A stretch of 64,000 nt of DNA from Shewanella sp. UCD-KL12 (GCF_001957125.1 NZ_MPHJ01000008.1:137606-201605); one strand, 5' to 3'. Positions 37,714-48,759 are shown, numbered from the stretch's first letter. Numbers and translations: made by a program. Notes: generated by a model from the sequence alone, not told the origin.

Positions 37714-39218
37714 TACTCTCCAGCCAAAGGTTTGAATCGTCTAAGCTCTAATAAACGGTAGCCAGTATATTGGCCTAGTAAAAGCACGACAGCTAAAATC
37801 ACTAAATGGATGCCTAGGAAGTTAAATACCCAATGTTGAACCCAGCTTGCGCTCATCGCTAAATAGGCGAGTGTTGCGACGAATAGACTACCACCACCTT
37901 GTAATACAACCTCTTTAGGGCCTTCCTCTTCCCAAAGAATTGACATTCTTTCGATGGTCCATGCAAGGATGATCATAGGGAAGAAAGTGATCGTTAAGCC
38001 TTCACTCAAGCCAAATTTGTAGGAGAGTAGCGTGAATAAGCCTATGATGCCAATTACCACAATAATGACTGCCGATATTCGTGATATGAGCAATAAGTTA
38101 AGATCTGAGAGGTAAGCGCGGATCATCAAACCACAGGCAACGATTAGGATAAACCCAATCAAGCCAGTCAGCAGGGTAGTTTGTATAAAAGCCAATGCTA
38201 TTAATACCGGCATAAAGGTACCTGAGGTTTTTAAGCCCACGATAACCCTTAAAAATACCACCATTAATACGCCAATCGGAATTAACAAGATCCCCTTAAA
38301 AAGTGACTGCTCTTCAAGAGGAAGCTGATAGAGAGAGAAATCCAATGTGCCTTGATTTTTCATAACATCAAGAGAGGTCGCTAATGCAGAGCGAGTATCT
38401 TGCAGCATTGAAAAATTAACTTGAGAGTTAATGCCACCAATAACATCTAAAGTTGATTTACCTGAGCGATCCCATAAAAGTAAGTTATCTGGTCGGCCTT
38501 GGCTACCGTCTGCTGGATTAAATAGATGCCATTCCCCTTCATTATAAACTTCCACAAAAGTCGTTAACTGCTGTCTACGGCGTTGATCTTCTAGATATAG
38601 CGCGCTAACTTCTTGGGCAGGTATTCCCTTATTATTGAGCATACGCACAAAGAGTCTTGCCGCCGAATTTGTGCTCAATAGTAGCTCTATGTTCTGGCTA
38701 CGCTCTTCGGCATTAAGTGCTTTGTTTAATTGCTGAGCAAATGAAAGATTTGTCGCGCTTTTAGCCCAAACCTCTGCAATAGCTTGCTCTGCTGCAACTT
38801 TTTCAGCTGCTGGCCAGATATAAGGGGCGGCTGCTATAGGCGACTCGTCAGCTTCAATAGTCGTAATACCAGTAGGGATCAAGGTTACCTTGTAATAGAG
38901 GTCTTGCTGCCCTTGAGCCTGACGTACAGACCATATAGCGCGACGATTTTGTGGGTCATCTGAAATAGTTAGCCCATAACCTGGTGATGTCGCATTTTCG
39001 ACTAACACCTCAAAAGCAGGATCGTTGGGTAGTGCGAAAGAGACCTCTGTCGGCTCGCCTGTTCCTTGGAATCTGACTTTTGCATCAACGGCCCAAGATT
39101 GTACTTGCTTGCCTGGTAAGAAAGGAACTTTGTGTTCTATTCCACGGTAAACACTAGCTGCTATACCTGAAATAAAGAGTAGGGCAACCAATATGTAAAA
39201 AGGCTTCTTAGAATGCAT
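37713..39218 (-). CDS. Inactive transglutaminase domain fused to multi-pass membrane domain
   Basis: 501 residues. N-terminal membrane anchor (about 7-25), periplasmic region to about 305 containing a transglutaminase-like fold (NSAARLFVRMLNNKGIPAQ, FVEVYNEGEWHLFNPADG) in which the catalytic Cys and His positions are not Cys or His. Then about seven helices (310-485). This is the architecture I know as inactive transglutaminase fused to 7TM. Starts 12 nt after the retropepsin gene and overlaps the ligase start. Its job may be to sense or present periplasmic substrate across the membrane. Confidence 0.85.
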   Translation of the reverse strand: MHSKKPFYILVALLFISGIAASVYRGIEHKVPFLPGKQVQSWAVDAKVRFQGTGEPTEVSFALPNDPAFEVLVENATSPGYGLTISDDPQNRRAIWSVRQAQGQQDLYYKVTLIPTGITTIEADESPIAAAPYIWPAAEKVAAEQAIAEVWAKSATNLSFAQQLNKALNAEERSQNIELLLSTNSAARLFVRMLNNKGIPAQEVSALYLEDQRRRQQLTTFVEVYNEGEWHLFNPADGSQGRPDNLLLWDRSGKSTLDVIGGINSQVNFSMLQDTRSALATSLDVMKNQGTLDFSLYQLPLEEQSLFKGILLIPIGVLMVVFLRVIVGLKTSGTFMPVLIALAFIQTTLLTGLIGFILIVACGLMIRAYLSDLNLLLISRISAVIIVVIGIIGLFTLLSYKFGLSEGLTITFFPMIILAWTIERMSILWEEEGPKEVVLQGGGSLFVATLAYLAMSASWVQHWVFNFLGIHLVILAVVLLLGQYTGYRLLELRRFKPLAGE

Positions 39219-39230
39219 TAACTAAATTTC

Positions 39231-39974
39231 CTATTTTTTTTCGACTGTTGGAGTCGATTTTTTTCCATGGATAAACGTTTGTCCAACATCGACAACTGCA
39301 ATGTCTTGCATAAACTTACGACCTAACAATAACGGAAAGTCGAGGTGGCTTCGGTCAACAAGGTTGAGGTCTGTTTCGGCCTTATATTTACCTATCTGTA
39401 GGTGTGCATGTATGACAGGTCGACGATCACTCTTTTCATCAGCATCTTGTTTAATACGTACAAAGCGCTCAACTTTAGACTCAAATGTTTCAGCAGGGGC
39501 TTTTTCACCTTGGGTGAAGACGTCAAAACGTACCCATTGTTTACCATCACGTTCAAACAAAATAATGTTGCGAGCATCTAAAGACGATGATTCTGCGCCA
39601 GTATCGATACGTGTTTTAAAGCTAGATTTTATCTCTTCGATAAACACATGCTCTGTTGCACCGAGTATTATCTTTCCGCCTAATGGTGAAGGAGGGCAAT
39701 CAAGCGCTACAGGGATGGGTTGTTCTTCTGGTTTTAGTTCAAGTGTTGCAAGTTGAGCTTTTAAATCGGTAAGTTGGGCTGATAGTTCATTAAAGCTAGC
39801 ATTCTGAGCTCGCTTATTTTCATCTATAGCAGTGAGGAGGCTCGCTTGCTGATTATTTAGGCCTGTTTCAAGTGCTGCTGCATCAATTGGCTGGGGTAAA
39901 TCTTCAGTTTTTGTCGTTGTTGCGCAACCTGCTACTGTAAGAATTGCAGCGACACAAAATATCTGCTTAAACAT
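39231..39974 (-). CDS. Lipoprotein retropepsin-like protease (RimB / 'ATP-dependent zinc protease' family)
   Basis: 247 residues. Lipobox LTVAGC gives a lipid-anchored N-terminus, then a Gln/Glu coiled segment (about 20-75). The catalytic domain (about 85-240) has KTRIDTGAESSSLDA, the single D-T-G of dimeric aspartic proteases, and FPLLLGRKFMQDIAVVDVG. The common database name ATP-dependent zinc protease is misleading. ATG 39974 has GGGAAG upstream, unlike ATG 39986. First gene of the ATP-grasp cluster. Confidence 0.85.
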   Translation of the reverse strand: MFKQIFCVAAILTVAGCATTTKTEDLPQPIDAAALETGLNNQQASLLTAIDENKRAQNASFNELSAQLTDLKAQLATLELKPEEQPIPVALDCPPSPLGGKIILGATEHVFIEEIKSSFKTRIDTGAESSSLDARNIILFERDGKQWVRFDVFTQGEKAPAETFESKVERFVRIKQDADEKSDRRPVIHAHLQIGKYKAETDLNLVDRSHLDFPLLLGRKFMQDIAVVDVGQTFIHGKKSTPTVEKK

Positions 39975-40005
39975 AGTGCTTCCCATTACTATTTTATTTA
40001 TATCT

Positions 40006-40039
40006 CGTTCATCTCTAACACTGAGTTTGTAGATGAACG
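40006..40039. repeat. Inverted repeat between cmoB and the retropepsin gene
   Basis: Perfect 9-bp arms CGTTCATCT (40006-40014) and AGATGAACG (40031-40039), 16-nt loop. No T run; could be an operator for the cluster or a weak cmoB terminator. Confidence 0.4.
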
Positions 40040-40049
40040 ATCGTTAAAT

Positions 40050-41054
40050 TTAAACTAAATCTTTATTTGGCTGGTTTTTGGTTGCGATAAATGTCGCACG
40101 TTTAGGTGCTGGATAACCTTCGACCGTCAAATCAATATTGCTAGGATCAAGGTAGTCAACTAAAGACTCATTTGGCATCCAATCCGTACTGCGTTGCTCA
40201 GCCAATGACGTTACGTCAACATCGACACAGCGTACATCGATAAAGTCAGCTTTTTTCAACCAAGCCTCTAGCGCAGCCGCAGATGGAAGAAACCATACAT
40301 TATTCATCTTGCCATATCTATCTCCAGGGACAAGAACAGTATTTTCATCACCATCAATGACTAATGTTTCTAAAACTAGTTCACCACCTGTTCGCAATTG
40401 ATCTCTAAGCTGTAACAAATGATCAATAGGTGATCTTCTATGGTAAAGAACACCCATAGAAAACACTGTATCAAAAGCATCTAATGGAGGTAGCTCTTCG
40501 ATGCCCAGTGGTAGCAAATGTACAGGGTGTTGATCGCCTGCAATACGTTTTATTGCTTCAAATTGACACAAAAATAGCGTGCTAGGGTCGATACCTACAA
40601 CATGTTTTGCCCCCTCGCCGAGCATTCGCCACATGTGGTAACCGCTCCCGCAGCCAACATCTAACACAGTACGATTGGCTAAAGGTGATAGGTGAGGTAA
40701 AACTCGTTCCCACTTCCAATCTGAACGCCATTCAGTATCGATGTCGATACCGTGAACAGAAAAAGGGCCTTTTCTCCATGGCATAAAAATACGAAGTAGA
40801 TTTTCTAACTTCTCTTTTTCTCCAGCAGTTAACTGAGACCCAGAGCCAATTGTGACACTGTTTGTTAGCTCAAGTGTATCAGGCGTTGGGTAGTGTAATT
40901 TGTTAAGCACTTTTTCCCATTTAGGTAAGCTGCCATGTTTGTGCTCACGTTGCCACTGGCCAAGAATGGCTGGTAAAGTTTCAAGCCAATGCTGTAAGCT
41001 TGAATCAGCAATCTGTTTGTAAAAAGAGCTGAAGCTAATCAATGTATTTATCAC
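40050..41054 (-). CDS. cmoB: tRNA U34 carboxymethyltransferase CmoB
   Basis: Transfers the carboxymethyl group of carboxy-SAM to 5-hydroxyuridine-34, giving cmo5U in tRNAs that read multiple third-position bases. 334 residues. [16 protein letters not shown] at the N-terminus, [24 protein letters not shown] loop [40 protein letters not shown]. Downstream partner of cmoA, 39 nt apart. Confidence 0.96.
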   Translation of the reverse strand: MINTLISFSSFYKQIADSSLQHWLETLPAILGQWQREHKHGSLPKWEKVLNKLHYPTPDTLELTNSVTIGSGSQLTAGEKEKLENLLRIFMPWRKGPFSVHGIDIDTEWRSDWKWERVLPHLSPLANRTVLDVGCGSGYHMWRMLGEGAKHVVGIDPSTLFLCQFEAIKRIAGDQHPVHLLPLGIEELPPLDAFDTVFSMGVLYHRRSPIDHLLQLRDQLRTGGELVLETLVIDGDENTVLVPGDRYGKMNNVWFLPSAAALEAWLKKADFIDVRCVDVDVTSLAEQRSTDWMPNESLVDYLDPSNIDLTVEGYPAPKRATFIATKNQPNKDLV

Positions 41055-41093
41055 CTTTTAATACGACTAATAAGTCGGGATATATTGTTTAAA

Positions 41094-41825
41094 TTACTTA
41101 ATTGCAACCATTGAAGCAAAGTTAAAGCACTGAAACCATATGTTAAAGTGTTTAAAGCCGTGATGATTAAGACGCTGCTCATGTTGAGATAAGGTATCTG
41201 GCTTCATGACATGCTCTAATGAACTTCGCTTTTGGCTAATTTCAAGTTCGCTGTATCCATTAGCTCGCTTAAAGTCTAGATGAAGGTCATATAAAAGGGT
41301 CTGAATATCATCATCTTCAAAGTTTAGTTTCTCAGATAATACCAAAATCCCACCAGGGTTCAGGCCTTTATAGATTTTAGCTAACAACTCGTCTCTATCA
41401 TTGGGGGCTAGGAACTGCATGGTAAAATTGAGTATTACCATAGATGCATTTTCTATTTTAATATCTCTGATGTCGCCACATATAAGGTCAACGGGAGTGT
41501 CACTGACATAAGCGGTTAGGTTTTCGCTACAACGTTCAATCATAGATTGACTGTTGTCTACTGCAATAATTCGACAGTTTCTATTTTTAATATGACGCCT
41601 AACACTTAACGTTGCTGCACCGAGTGAGCAACCTAAGTCATAGATATGGCTATCTTGAGTGACAAATTTATTCGCAAAATCACCCAGAGTATTGATGATT
41701 TGACCATAACCAGGCACTGACCGCTTGATCATGTCACTAAATACACCGGCAACCTTTTCGTCAAACTGAAAGTCACTGATGTTTTCGCATGCCGTAGCAT
41801 ATATATTGTCTTGGGATGATTTCAT
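41094..41825 (-). CDS. cmoA: Carboxy-S-adenosyl-L-methionine synthase CmoA
   Basis: Converts SAM and prephenate to carboxy-SAM for CmoB. 243 residues: [33 protein letters not shown] (SAM loop), [23 protein letters not shown]. Same strand and operon as cmoB. Confidence 0.96.
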   Translation of the reverse strand: MKSSQDNIYATACENISDFQFDEKVAGVFSDMIKRSVPGYGQIINTLGDFANKFVTQDSHIYDLGCSLGAATLSVRRHIKNRNCRIIAVDNSQSMIERCSENLTAYVSDTPVDLICGDIRDIKIENASMVILNFTMQFLAPNDRDELLAKIYKGLNPGGILVLSEKLNFEDDDIQTLLYDLHLDFKRANGYSELEISQKRSSLEHVMKPDTLSQHEQRLNHHGFKHFNIWFQCFNFASMVAIK

Positions 41826-41983
41826 AAGATATATGTGTGTAAATTCAACACTCCATTCTATCTAATGATGTACTCATGCAGCAAGTCTAGTACTGGATAT
41901 TTATCGTAAAGTTTTGTCTAATAGCGTTTGTATAACAAGCCTTTTACACTCGTATATCTTTTTGGGTATTGCTCTTGAAATTA

Positions 41984-44770
41984 ATGATTAACCTGTTTGC
42001 AGCCATATTACTTGCTCTCCCTTCAATGCTCATTTGGGCGCAAGAAAGTGAGCCTCTCGTTATTGTGATGGGAGAAGATAGTTACCCATATCAATATGTC
42101 GATGACATGGGGGAAGCCCGGGGCCTGTTAGTTGATACATGGAAGGCTTGGTCAATGCAGGTAGAAACCCCCGTTGTTTTTGTCTCCCGTCATTGGAATG
42201 ACTCACTGAAGCAGCTCTCGTTAGGACATGCTGATCTTCATATCGGTATGGCTAAAACTGCGAGTCGCAGTAATGATTTTTTATTTGCGGATCAAATTTC
42301 ATCCGTCAATACCTATCTTTATTTACATCGCGATCTACAGCAAATAAATAATTTTTCAGAAATTAGCCCCTATCAAGTTGGGATAGTTTCAGGTTCATCC
42401 CATGAAACCGAACTGTTAGCGCAAAGCCCCTCTATGATTTTTAAGCGTTATTTAAATAGAGATAAACTATTACAGGGAGTCATCAAGGGAGAGGTAAAAA
42501 TATTTGCAGGAATGGAGGGTTACCTCAGAGACCACCAACTTAATAAGCAGATAATCGATCAGTTTCCTCTTTCTAACAGGCTGTTAATCAAACAGGTCCC
42601 GATTAGACCAGCAATTAACTTAACTAATAAAGCATTGCTCGATAAAGTCAATAATGGTTTTGCCATGCTAGAGTCTGCAATATTTACTGAGATAGAACAG
42701 CGCTGGACAGGTATAGATCAGAGCCAAGTTGGCATATCGATTGCCACCGCGATGAATTTAGAACCTTATGTCTCTTTTGGAGGAGATAAGCAACCTCATG
42801 GTTTATATGTAGATATATGGCGTTTGTGGTCAGAAAAGACAGGTATTCCGATCTCATTTATTACCAGTGAGTTTAATGAATCAGTCGATAACGTGCTCGC
42901 AGGGCGTGCAAGTGTTCATATTGGCTACCCAGAAAGCGACGAGTTTAAAACAGGCCTATTAAGAAGCCAGCTGTTATATAAGGTAAAGAGTCGACTTCAT
43001 AGTTTTGGTCAACCAATTGTTGATTTAGATAGTATCAAGGGCACTCGGGTTGGTGCTGTACCCACTGCGCCATACCTGTCTGAGCTTAAACAAGCTTTAC
43101 CTGATGTAGAGCTCAAACTATACGACTCTGTAGCGGCAATGATTGTAGCGGCTAAAGAGGGGCATATTAGTAGTTTTGTTGCCGCATCATCCTGGACCCA
43201 TCACTATCTTGTGTTAAATGATGCTTGGTCAGATTTCTACCCCTACTCGGATATCGAGTTTGTCACTGATATCTATGTACTCACGCACCTGAACAATACA
43301 GGTTTGGCTAAAAGGGTCAAAGCTGGCTTTGAGCTTATCGATAATTCAGCGTTAGTTGAGCTTGAAAAAAAATGGATTATCAACAGTCAAGACCGTATCT
43401 ATGACAATCAACAATCTCCGTTGCCTCTCACAATAAAACAGCAGGATTATCTCTCTGAACTCGATACTATAAAAGTGGGTTACCTTAAAGACTGGAAGCC
43501 GATGGAGTATACAGACCGTAATGGTGACTTTGCAGGCATCAATAGTGAAGTGGCTTCATTATTCTCCGACTCTCTTGGGTTAAATATTGAACCTATAGTG
43601 TTTAATGAGTGGCAATCGTTAATCAATGCCCTAATAAAGGGAGACGTAGACATTGCTGGTAGTGTTGCAAAAACTGCTGAAAGGGGGAAAAAGTTACTTT
43701 TTAGTGAACCATACTGGCCGTCACCTTGGGCACTTGCGACGCCTATTGATAGAGAAGTCATTTTTAATCTGCATGAGTTAGCTGGTCAAAGGCTGGCTAT
43801 CATCGAAGGATACCAACTGCTTAATAATATAATGGCGGCAGATTATGGTATCGAATTTGTCTTGGTAGCAGATGCAAAAGCTGGATTAAAGTCGGTAGCG
43901 GAAGGTAAAGCAGATGCGTTTGTCGATAAAGCCATAAACATGGCTACCTCACTTAAGCATGGTGATTACTCACAAATTAAAATGTCTGTATTGGCGGACT
44001 TTTCGGCGCAACATAGTCACTTCGGTGTACACCCTAAATTGGCACAGCTTGTTCCGTTAATGAATATTGCGATAAAACAACTCAATCAAAATAAACGTGA
44101 ATCTATCTATCAAAACTGGTTAGCCCCCGCAGCGGATAACGGCCATAGCCAACTTTTTAAGTGGTGTTTAGCGACATTAGGAGCCTTAGGGTTATTACTC
44201 GTCACACTTGGAGCGGCTAACTATTTTATTATTAAAGAGAAGCGTAAAAACAGACAACTTGAAGCTAAGCTTGAGAAAATGAGCAATTATGACCAACTTA
44301 CAGGGTACCCAAATCGTGCGCTTTTAGATGACAGGCTAGCTCAATCCATATTACTTCATAGTCGTGAACAAGCGTTATTTAGTGTGTTGTTTATTGATAT
44401 TGGTGGTCTTAAAGCCGTGAATAAATCTGCCAGTCATAAGGTGGGCGACCAGTTATTAGTGATGGTCGCTAATGAGCTTGAATCTTGTTTAAGACGATCG
44501 GATACTTTAGCCAGATTTGGAAGTAATGAGTTTGTGGTTATTTTAAATAAGACTAAGGATCTCGATCTTGTTTGTCAGGTTGCAGACACCATTATCAGTC
44601 AGCTTTCAAAGACATTTGAGTATGAAGAGTTGCGTTTGAATGTCGATACGAGTATTGGCATTGCAATGTTTCCTGCTGATGGCGACAATGCAGTTGACCT
44701 TGTTAAATCAGCTGATAAATTAATGTATCGAGCCAAACAAAGTGGTGGAAATTGCTACAAATCAGCTTGA
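41984..44770 (+). CDS. Membrane sensor with three SBP_bac_3 domains and degenerate GGDEF domain
   Basis: About 928 residues. Signal sequence (LFAAILLALPSMLIWAQ), three tandem periplasmic solute-binding domains (about 22-240, 255-470 and 490-715), one transmembrane helix (about 728-752), then a GGDEF fold (YDQLTGYPNR onward). The active-site motif is GSNEF instead of GGDEF and the metal-binding DxD position reads DIG, so diguanylate cyclase activity is doubtful; NKSASH and VGDQLL positions are kept. Binding of amino acids or similar small ligands is inferred from the SBP type. ATG 41984 leads into the signal peptide; TTG at 41969 is possible. Monocistronic. Confidence 0.85.
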   Translation: MINLFAAILLALPSMLIWAQESEPLVIVMGEDSYPYQYVDDMGEARGLLVDTWKAWSMQVETPVVFVSRHWNDSLKQLSLGHADLHIGMAKTASRSNDFLFADQISSVNTYLYLHRDLQQINNFSEISPYQVGIVSGSSHETELLAQSPSMIFKRYLNRDKLLQGVIKGEVKIFAGMEGYLRDHQLNKQIIDQFPLSNRLLIKQVPIRPAINLTNKALLDKVNNGFAMLESAIFTEIEQRWTGIDQSQVGISIATAMNLEPYVSFGGDKQPHGLYVDIWRLWSEKTGIPISFITSEFNESVDNVLAGRASVHIGYPESDEFKTGLLRSQLLYKVKSRLHSFGQPIVDLDSIKGTRVGAVPTAPYLSELKQALPDVELKLYDSVAAMIVAAKEGHISSFVAASSWTHHYLVLNDAWSDFYPYSDIEFVTDIYVLTHLNNTGLAKRVKAGFELIDNSALVELEKKWIINSQDRIYDNQQSPLPLTIKQQDYLSELDTIKVGYLKDWKPMEYTDRNGDFAGINSEVASLFSDSLGLNIEPIVFNEWQSLINALIKGDVDIAGSVAKTAERGKKLLFSEPYWPSPWALATPIDREVIFNLHELAGQRLAIIEGYQLLNNIMAADYGIEFVLVADAKAGLKSVAEGKADAFVDKAINMATSLKHGDYSQIKMSVLADFSAQHSHFGVHPKLAQLVPLMNIAIKQLNQNKRESIYQNWLAPAADNGHSQLFKWCLATLGALGLLLVTLGAANYFIIKEKRKNRQLEAKLEKMSNYDQLTGYPNRALLDDRLAQSILLHSREQALFSVLFIDIGGLKAVNKSASHKVGDQLLVMVANELESCLRRSDTLARFGSNEFVVILNKTKDLDLVCQVADTIISQLSKTFEYEELRLNVDTSIGIAMFPADGDNAVDLVKSADKLMYRAKQSGGNCYKSA

Positions 44771-44848
44771 TAATGGCATCAGAGATGGTGCAAAACGATA
44801 AATTTAGAAAAAAAGTGATTGATCCTTGGCCGACTAGTGGTTAAGTGG

Positions 44849-44877
44849 TTTTGTAATCGGCAATATTTCACTATAAT
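44849..44877 (+). promoter_or_regulatory. Candidate aspS promoter
   Basis: Consensus TATAAT at 44872-44877. The best -35 match is TTTTGT (44849-44854, 17-nt spacer) or TTGTAA (44851-44856, 15-nt spacer). Confidence 0.5.
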
Positions 44878-44941
44878 GCCGCTTTTGTGTTGATTAAAAT
44901 ATTCCTCAGCCATAGGTTTGCGGATTAAAGGAAAGAGTTAG

Positions 44942-46723
44942 ATGCGCAGTCAATATTGTGGAGACGTTAATAAGTCTCACGTTGGACAAGAAGTAACCCT
45001 AGTGGGTTGGGTAAATCGTAGCCGTGATCTTGGTGGGGTTGTTTTTCTCGATCTTAGAGACAGGGAAGGTATCATTCAGGTCGTTTATGATCCTGATTTA
45101 CCTGAAGTGTTTGACGTTGCAAGTACGCTGCGTAGCGAGTTTTGTGTGCAAGTTAAAGGTCTTGTACGTGCGCGCCCTGATAGCCAAATCAATGATCAGA
45201 TGCGTACTGGTGAGATTGAAGTTTTAGGTACAGGACTTACCATTCTTAATAGCTCTGCGCCTCTACCGATCAACATGGATAAAAACCAACATAACACTGA
45301 AGAGCAGCGCTTAAAGTATCGCTACTTAGATCTTCGACGTCCTGAGATGGCTGACCGAATCGTTTTCCGCTCAAAAGTGACCAGTGCCGTACGTCGATTC
45401 TTAGATGGCAATGGTTTCCTTGACATTGAAACCCCAATTTTGACCAAAGCAACGCCTGAAGGGGCGCGTGATTATCTTGTACCGAGCCGTACTTACAAAG
45501 GTCAATTTTTTGCACTACCGCAATCTCCTCAGTTGTTTAAGCAACTATTAATGATGTCTGGTTTCGACCGTTACTACCAGATCGTTAAGTGTTTCCGCGA
45601 TGAAGACTTACGAGCAGACCGTCAACCTGAATTCACTCAAATTGATATCGAAACCTCTTTTATGTCATCTTCGCAGGTGATGGCTAAAACTGAAGAGATG
45701 ACACGTGGTCTGTTTAAAGAGCTATTGAATGTAGATCTTGGTGAATTCCCTAAGATGACCTTCGAAGAAGCGATTCGTCGTTTTGGTTCTGATAAGCCTG
45801 ATCTACGTAATCCACTTGAACTGATTGACGTCGCTGACTTGTTGGCAGATGTGGAGTTCAAAGTTTTTCAGGGACCAGCGACAGATCCAGAAGGACGTGT
45901 CGCAGTACTTTGTATCCCTGGTGGCGCAAAACTGTCACGTAAGCAATTAGATGAGTACGCTAAGTACGCGACAATCTATGGTGCAAAAGGCTTAGCATGG
46001 ATGAAGGTGAATGATCGAGCTAAAGGCCTGGAAGGTATACAGTCTCCAGTACTGAAGTTCCTTAACGAAGACGTAGTTAACGGTCTACTTGAGCGCACAG
46101 ATGCAAAAGATGGCGATCTAATACTATTTGGTGCAGATAAAGCTAACGTTGTTGCTGAAGCGATGGGCGCATTACGCTTAAAAGCGGGTGAAGACTTTGA
46201 ATTGCTACAAGGCGAATGGAAACCGCTTTGGGTTGTTGATTTCCCAATGTTTGAGCGTACCTCTGACGGTGGCTTGCATGCTATGCATCATCCATTCACA
46301 GCGCCAAGCGGCATCACACCAGAGCAGCTAGAAGCTGATCCTACGGCGGCTATCTCTGATGCCTACGATATGGTACTTAATGGTTGCGAGCTAGGTGGTG
46401 GTTCAGTCCGTATTCACAATAGTGAAATGCAATCAGCTGTTTTCCGCATTCTAGGTATTGAAGAGGAAGAAGCGAATGAGAAGTTCGGCTTCCTACTTGA
46501 AGCTTTACGTTATGGTACACCGCCCCATGCAGGCCTTGCTTTTGGTTTAGACAGAATCATCATGCTGATGACGGGTGCAACCTCAATTCGTGATGTTATG
46601 GCTTTCCCGAAGACCACTACAGCAGCCTGTCCTTTGACAAATGCACCTGGGTTTGCAAATCCAGAGCAGCTGGTTGAATTAGGTATCGGTGTCATCAAGA
46701 GTGATGATGAGCAAGAAGCTTAA
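44942..46723 (+). CDS. aspS: Aspartyl-tRNA synthetase
   Basis: Class II synthetase, 593 residues. OB-fold anticodon domain (about 1-110, with [20 protein letters not shown]), catalytic domain with motif 1 around [19 protein letters not shown], motif 2 [18 protein letters not shown], the bacterial GAD insertion (about 295-415), and motif 3 [13 protein letters not shown]. Interestingly its substrate tRNA-Asp is encoded 35 kb away in the same window. Followed by a strong terminator. Confidence 0.97.
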   Translation: MRSQYCGDVNKSHVGQEVTLVGWVNRSRDLGGVVFLDLRDREGIIQVVYDPDLPEVFDVASTLRSEFCVQVKGLVRARPDSQINDQMRTGEIEVLGTGLTILNSSAPLPINMDKNQHNTEEQRLKYRYLDLRRPEMADRIVFRSKVTSAVRRFLDGNGFLDIETPILTKATPEGARDYLVPSRTYKGQFFALPQSPQLFKQLLMMSGFDRYYQIVKCFRDEDLRADRQPEFTQIDIETSFMSSSQVMAKTEEMTRGLFKELLNVDLGEFPKMTFEEAIRRFGSDKPDLRNPLELIDVADLLADVEFKVFQGPATDPEGRVAVLCIPGGAKLSRKQLDEYAKYATIYGAKGLAWMKVNDRAKGLEGIQSPVLKFLNEDVVNGLLERTDAKDGDLILFGADKANVVAEAMGALRLKAGEDFELLQGEWKPLWVVDFPMFERTSDGGLHAMHHPFTAPSGITPEQLEADPTAAISDAYDMVLNGCELGGGSVRIHNSEMQSAVFRILGIEEEEANEKFGFLLEALRYGTPPHAGLAFGLDRIIMLMTGATSIRDVMAFPKTTTAACPLTNAPGFANPEQLVELGIGVIKSDDEQEA

Positions 46724-46734
46724 GACTAACCTGT

Positions 46735-46762
46735 AAAAAAGCCGAGGAAACTCGGCTTTTTT
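46735..46762 (+). terminator. Rho-independent terminator of aspS
   Basis: AAAAAAGCCGAG (46735-46746), GAAA loop, CTCGGCTTTTTT (46751-46762). Confidence 0.95.
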
Positions 46763-46853
46763 GTCGTAATACGTTCAATTTCGAAAATGTTCACTTTCAA
46801 ATACCCATCTTTTTTATTTCAGCGTTTTATTTTTTTATTCGAGGAGCATTATC

Positions 46854-47600
46854 ATGGCAGGTCATAGTAAATGGGCCAATATTAAGCACCGTAAAGCGGC
46901 GCAAGATGCTAAGCGTGGAAAGCTTTTTACCAAATTCATTCGAGAGCTCACCGTGGCTGCACGAGAGGGGGGATCAGATGCTGATTCGAACCCAAGATTA
47001 AGAGCTGCGATAGATAAAGCGCTGTCAAATAATATGACGAGAGATACCGTTGAGCGCGCTATCAAGCGTGGCGCCGGTGAACTAGATGGTCAGGTACTTG
47101 AAACAATCATGTATGAAGGCTATGGGCCAGGCGGAACCGCTGTGATGGTTGAAACCATGACAGATAATAAAAATCGTACCGTATCCGGCGTTCGTAATTC
47201 ATTCAGTAAGTCTGGTGGCAACTTAGGTACTGACGGCTCTGTTGCTTACCTGTTTGATAAGAAAGGTATCATCTCTTACGATGAGGGCACAGATGAAGAT
47301 GCCTTGATGGATGCTGCACTTGAAGCAGGCGCAGAAGATGTTATCACCCATGATGATGCTTCAATGGATGTGTTTACAACACCTGAAGATTTTGGTGCCG
47401 TAAAAGATGCACTCGATGCGGCAGGCCTTGTATCGGTTAACGCTGAAGTGACTATGTTCCCATCGACAAAGGCTGATCTGGATGCCAGTACAGCACCTAA
47501 ATTTTTACGTTTAATTGATAATCTTGAAGAGCATGATGATGTTCAAGAGGTTTATCACAATGCTGAAATTTCAGAAGATGTCATGGAGACATTAGAGTAA
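46854..47600 (+). CDS. yebC: YebC/PmpR-family protein
   Basis: 248 residues: [22 protein letters not shown] start, [16 protein letters not shown] helices and YEGYGPGG, all family hallmarks. Long described as a DNA-binding regulator; YebC proteins have also been linked to relief of ribosome stalling at proline-rich stretches. GAGGAG precedes ATG 46854. Upstream of ruvC by 3 nt, the usual order aspS-yebC-ruvC-ruvA-ruvB. Confidence 0.95.
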   Translation: MAGHSKWANIKHRKAAQDAKRGKLFTKFIRELTVAAREGGSDADSNPRLRAAIDKALSNNMTRDTVERAIKRGAGELDGQVLETIMYEGYGPGGTAVMVETMTDNKNRTVSGVRNSFSKSGGNLGTDGSVAYLFDKKGIISYDEGTDEDALMDAALEAGAEDVITHDDASMDVFTTPEDFGAVKDALDAAGLVSVNAEVTMFPSTKADLDASTAPKFLRLIDNLEEHDDVQEVYHNAEISEDVMETLE

Positions 47601-47603
47601 TCT

Positions 47604-48125
47604 ATGTCAATAATTCTTGGTGTTGATCCTGGCTCTAGGATCACTGGATATGGGGTGATCCGCAGAAATGGTAGACATCCCATCTATGTAGGAAGCGGTT
47701 GTATTAGAACCGCTTCAGATGATTTTCCATATCGATTAAAGCAAATCTTTGACGGCGTCAGTGAGATCATACGCCAGTATCAACCTACAGAGTTTGCAAT
47801 TGAACGTGTATTTATGGCAAAAAATGCCGATTCAGCATTAAAGCTCGGACAAGCCAGAGGCGCTGCAATTGTGGCAGCGACAAACGGCGAACTGCCTGTT
47901 GCTGAATACTCTGCGACTCAGATAAAGAGTGCTGTTGTTGGGACTGGTAGAGCGCAAAAATCTCAAGTTCAACACATGGTACAACAGATTTTAAAGCTGT
48001 CTGCATCGCCACAGGCTGATGCAGCCGATGCATTAGCCATCGCTATTTGTCATTTTCATACCAGTCAAAGCCTTGCGGTCTTGGGTGGAAAAGCTGATCG
48101 AAGAACATACGGACGTTATAGATGA
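47604..48125 (+). CDS. ruvC: Holliday junction resolvase RuvC
   Basis: Endonuclease that cuts four-way junctions. 173 residues with [13 protein letters not shown] (catalytic Asp7), FAIERVFM (Glu66 region) and [12 protein letters not shown] (the paired C-terminal Asp residues). Stop overlaps the ruvA start by 4 nt. Confidence 0.97.
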   Translation: MSIILGVDPGSRITGYGVIRRNGRHPIYVGSGCIRTASDDFPYRLKQIFDGVSEIIRQYQPTEFAIERVFMAKNADSALKLGQARGAAIVAATNGELPVAEYSATQIKSAVVGTGRAQKSQVQHMVQQILKLSASPQADAADALAIAICHFHTSQSLAVLGGKADRRTYGRYR

Positions 48126-48739
48126 TAGGTCGTTTACGAGGCTTGCTAGTTGAAAAGCGAGCCCCAGAGATTTTAATTGATGTAAGTGGTCTTGGTTACG
48201 AAGTACAGATGCCATTGACCTGTTTTTATGAGCTGCCAGAGTTAAACCATGAAGCGGTCATTTATACCCATTTTGTTGTGCGTGAAGATGCTCAACTGCT
48301 GTATGGCTTCATCACGAAACAGGAACGGGCGCTATTTAGGTTATTGATTAAGACCAATGGTGTAGGGCCTAAGCTCGCTTTGACGATATTATCGGGTATG
48401 ACATCGGCAGAGTTTGTCGCTTGTGTTGAGAGAGATGACATTGCTACTTTAGTCAAATTGCCCGGTGTTGGTAAAAAAACCGCCGAGCGTTTGTTAGTTG
48501 AAATGCGTGATAAGCTCAAAAGTCTTATGGAAGCATCTGCAGGCTCTGAGCGAGAGTTTATGCTCAAGTCAAATTATACACCTGCACCCGTCGTCAATAC
48601 GGCAGAAGAAGATGCTATCGCTGCCTTGCTTGCACTTGGTTATAAACCTGCTCAGGCTAGTAAGTCGGTATCAGCGGCATACCAAGAAGGTATGAGTTCA
48701 GAAGCTTTAATAAAGGCTTCACTTAAGTCAATGCTGTGA
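48122..48739 (+). CDS. ruvA: Holliday junction DNA helicase subunit RuvA
   Basis: 205 residues: OB-fold domain ([20 protein letters not shown]), two helix-hairpin-helix motifs ([33 protein letters not shown]) that hold the junction, and a mobile C-terminal domain III ([17 protein letters not shown]) for contact with RuvB. ATGA overlap with ruvC. Confidence 0.97.
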   Translation: MIGRLRGLLVEKRAPEILIDVSGLGYEVQMPLTCFYELPELNHEAVIYTHFVVREDAQLLYGFITKQERALFRLLIKTNGVGPKLALTILSGMTSAEFVACVERDDIATLVKLPGVGKKTAERLLVEMRDKLKSLMEASAGSEREFMLKSNYTPAPVVNTAEEDAIAALLALGYKPAQASKSVSAAYQEGMSSEALIKASLKSML

Positions 48740-48759
48740 TTAAGTAAAAAGAGAGATAG

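Noticed and set aside
39301..39756. A 151-codon plus-strand open frame
   Set aside because: Antisense to the retropepsin gene, rich in Ser/Arg/Cys as expected for a shadow frame.
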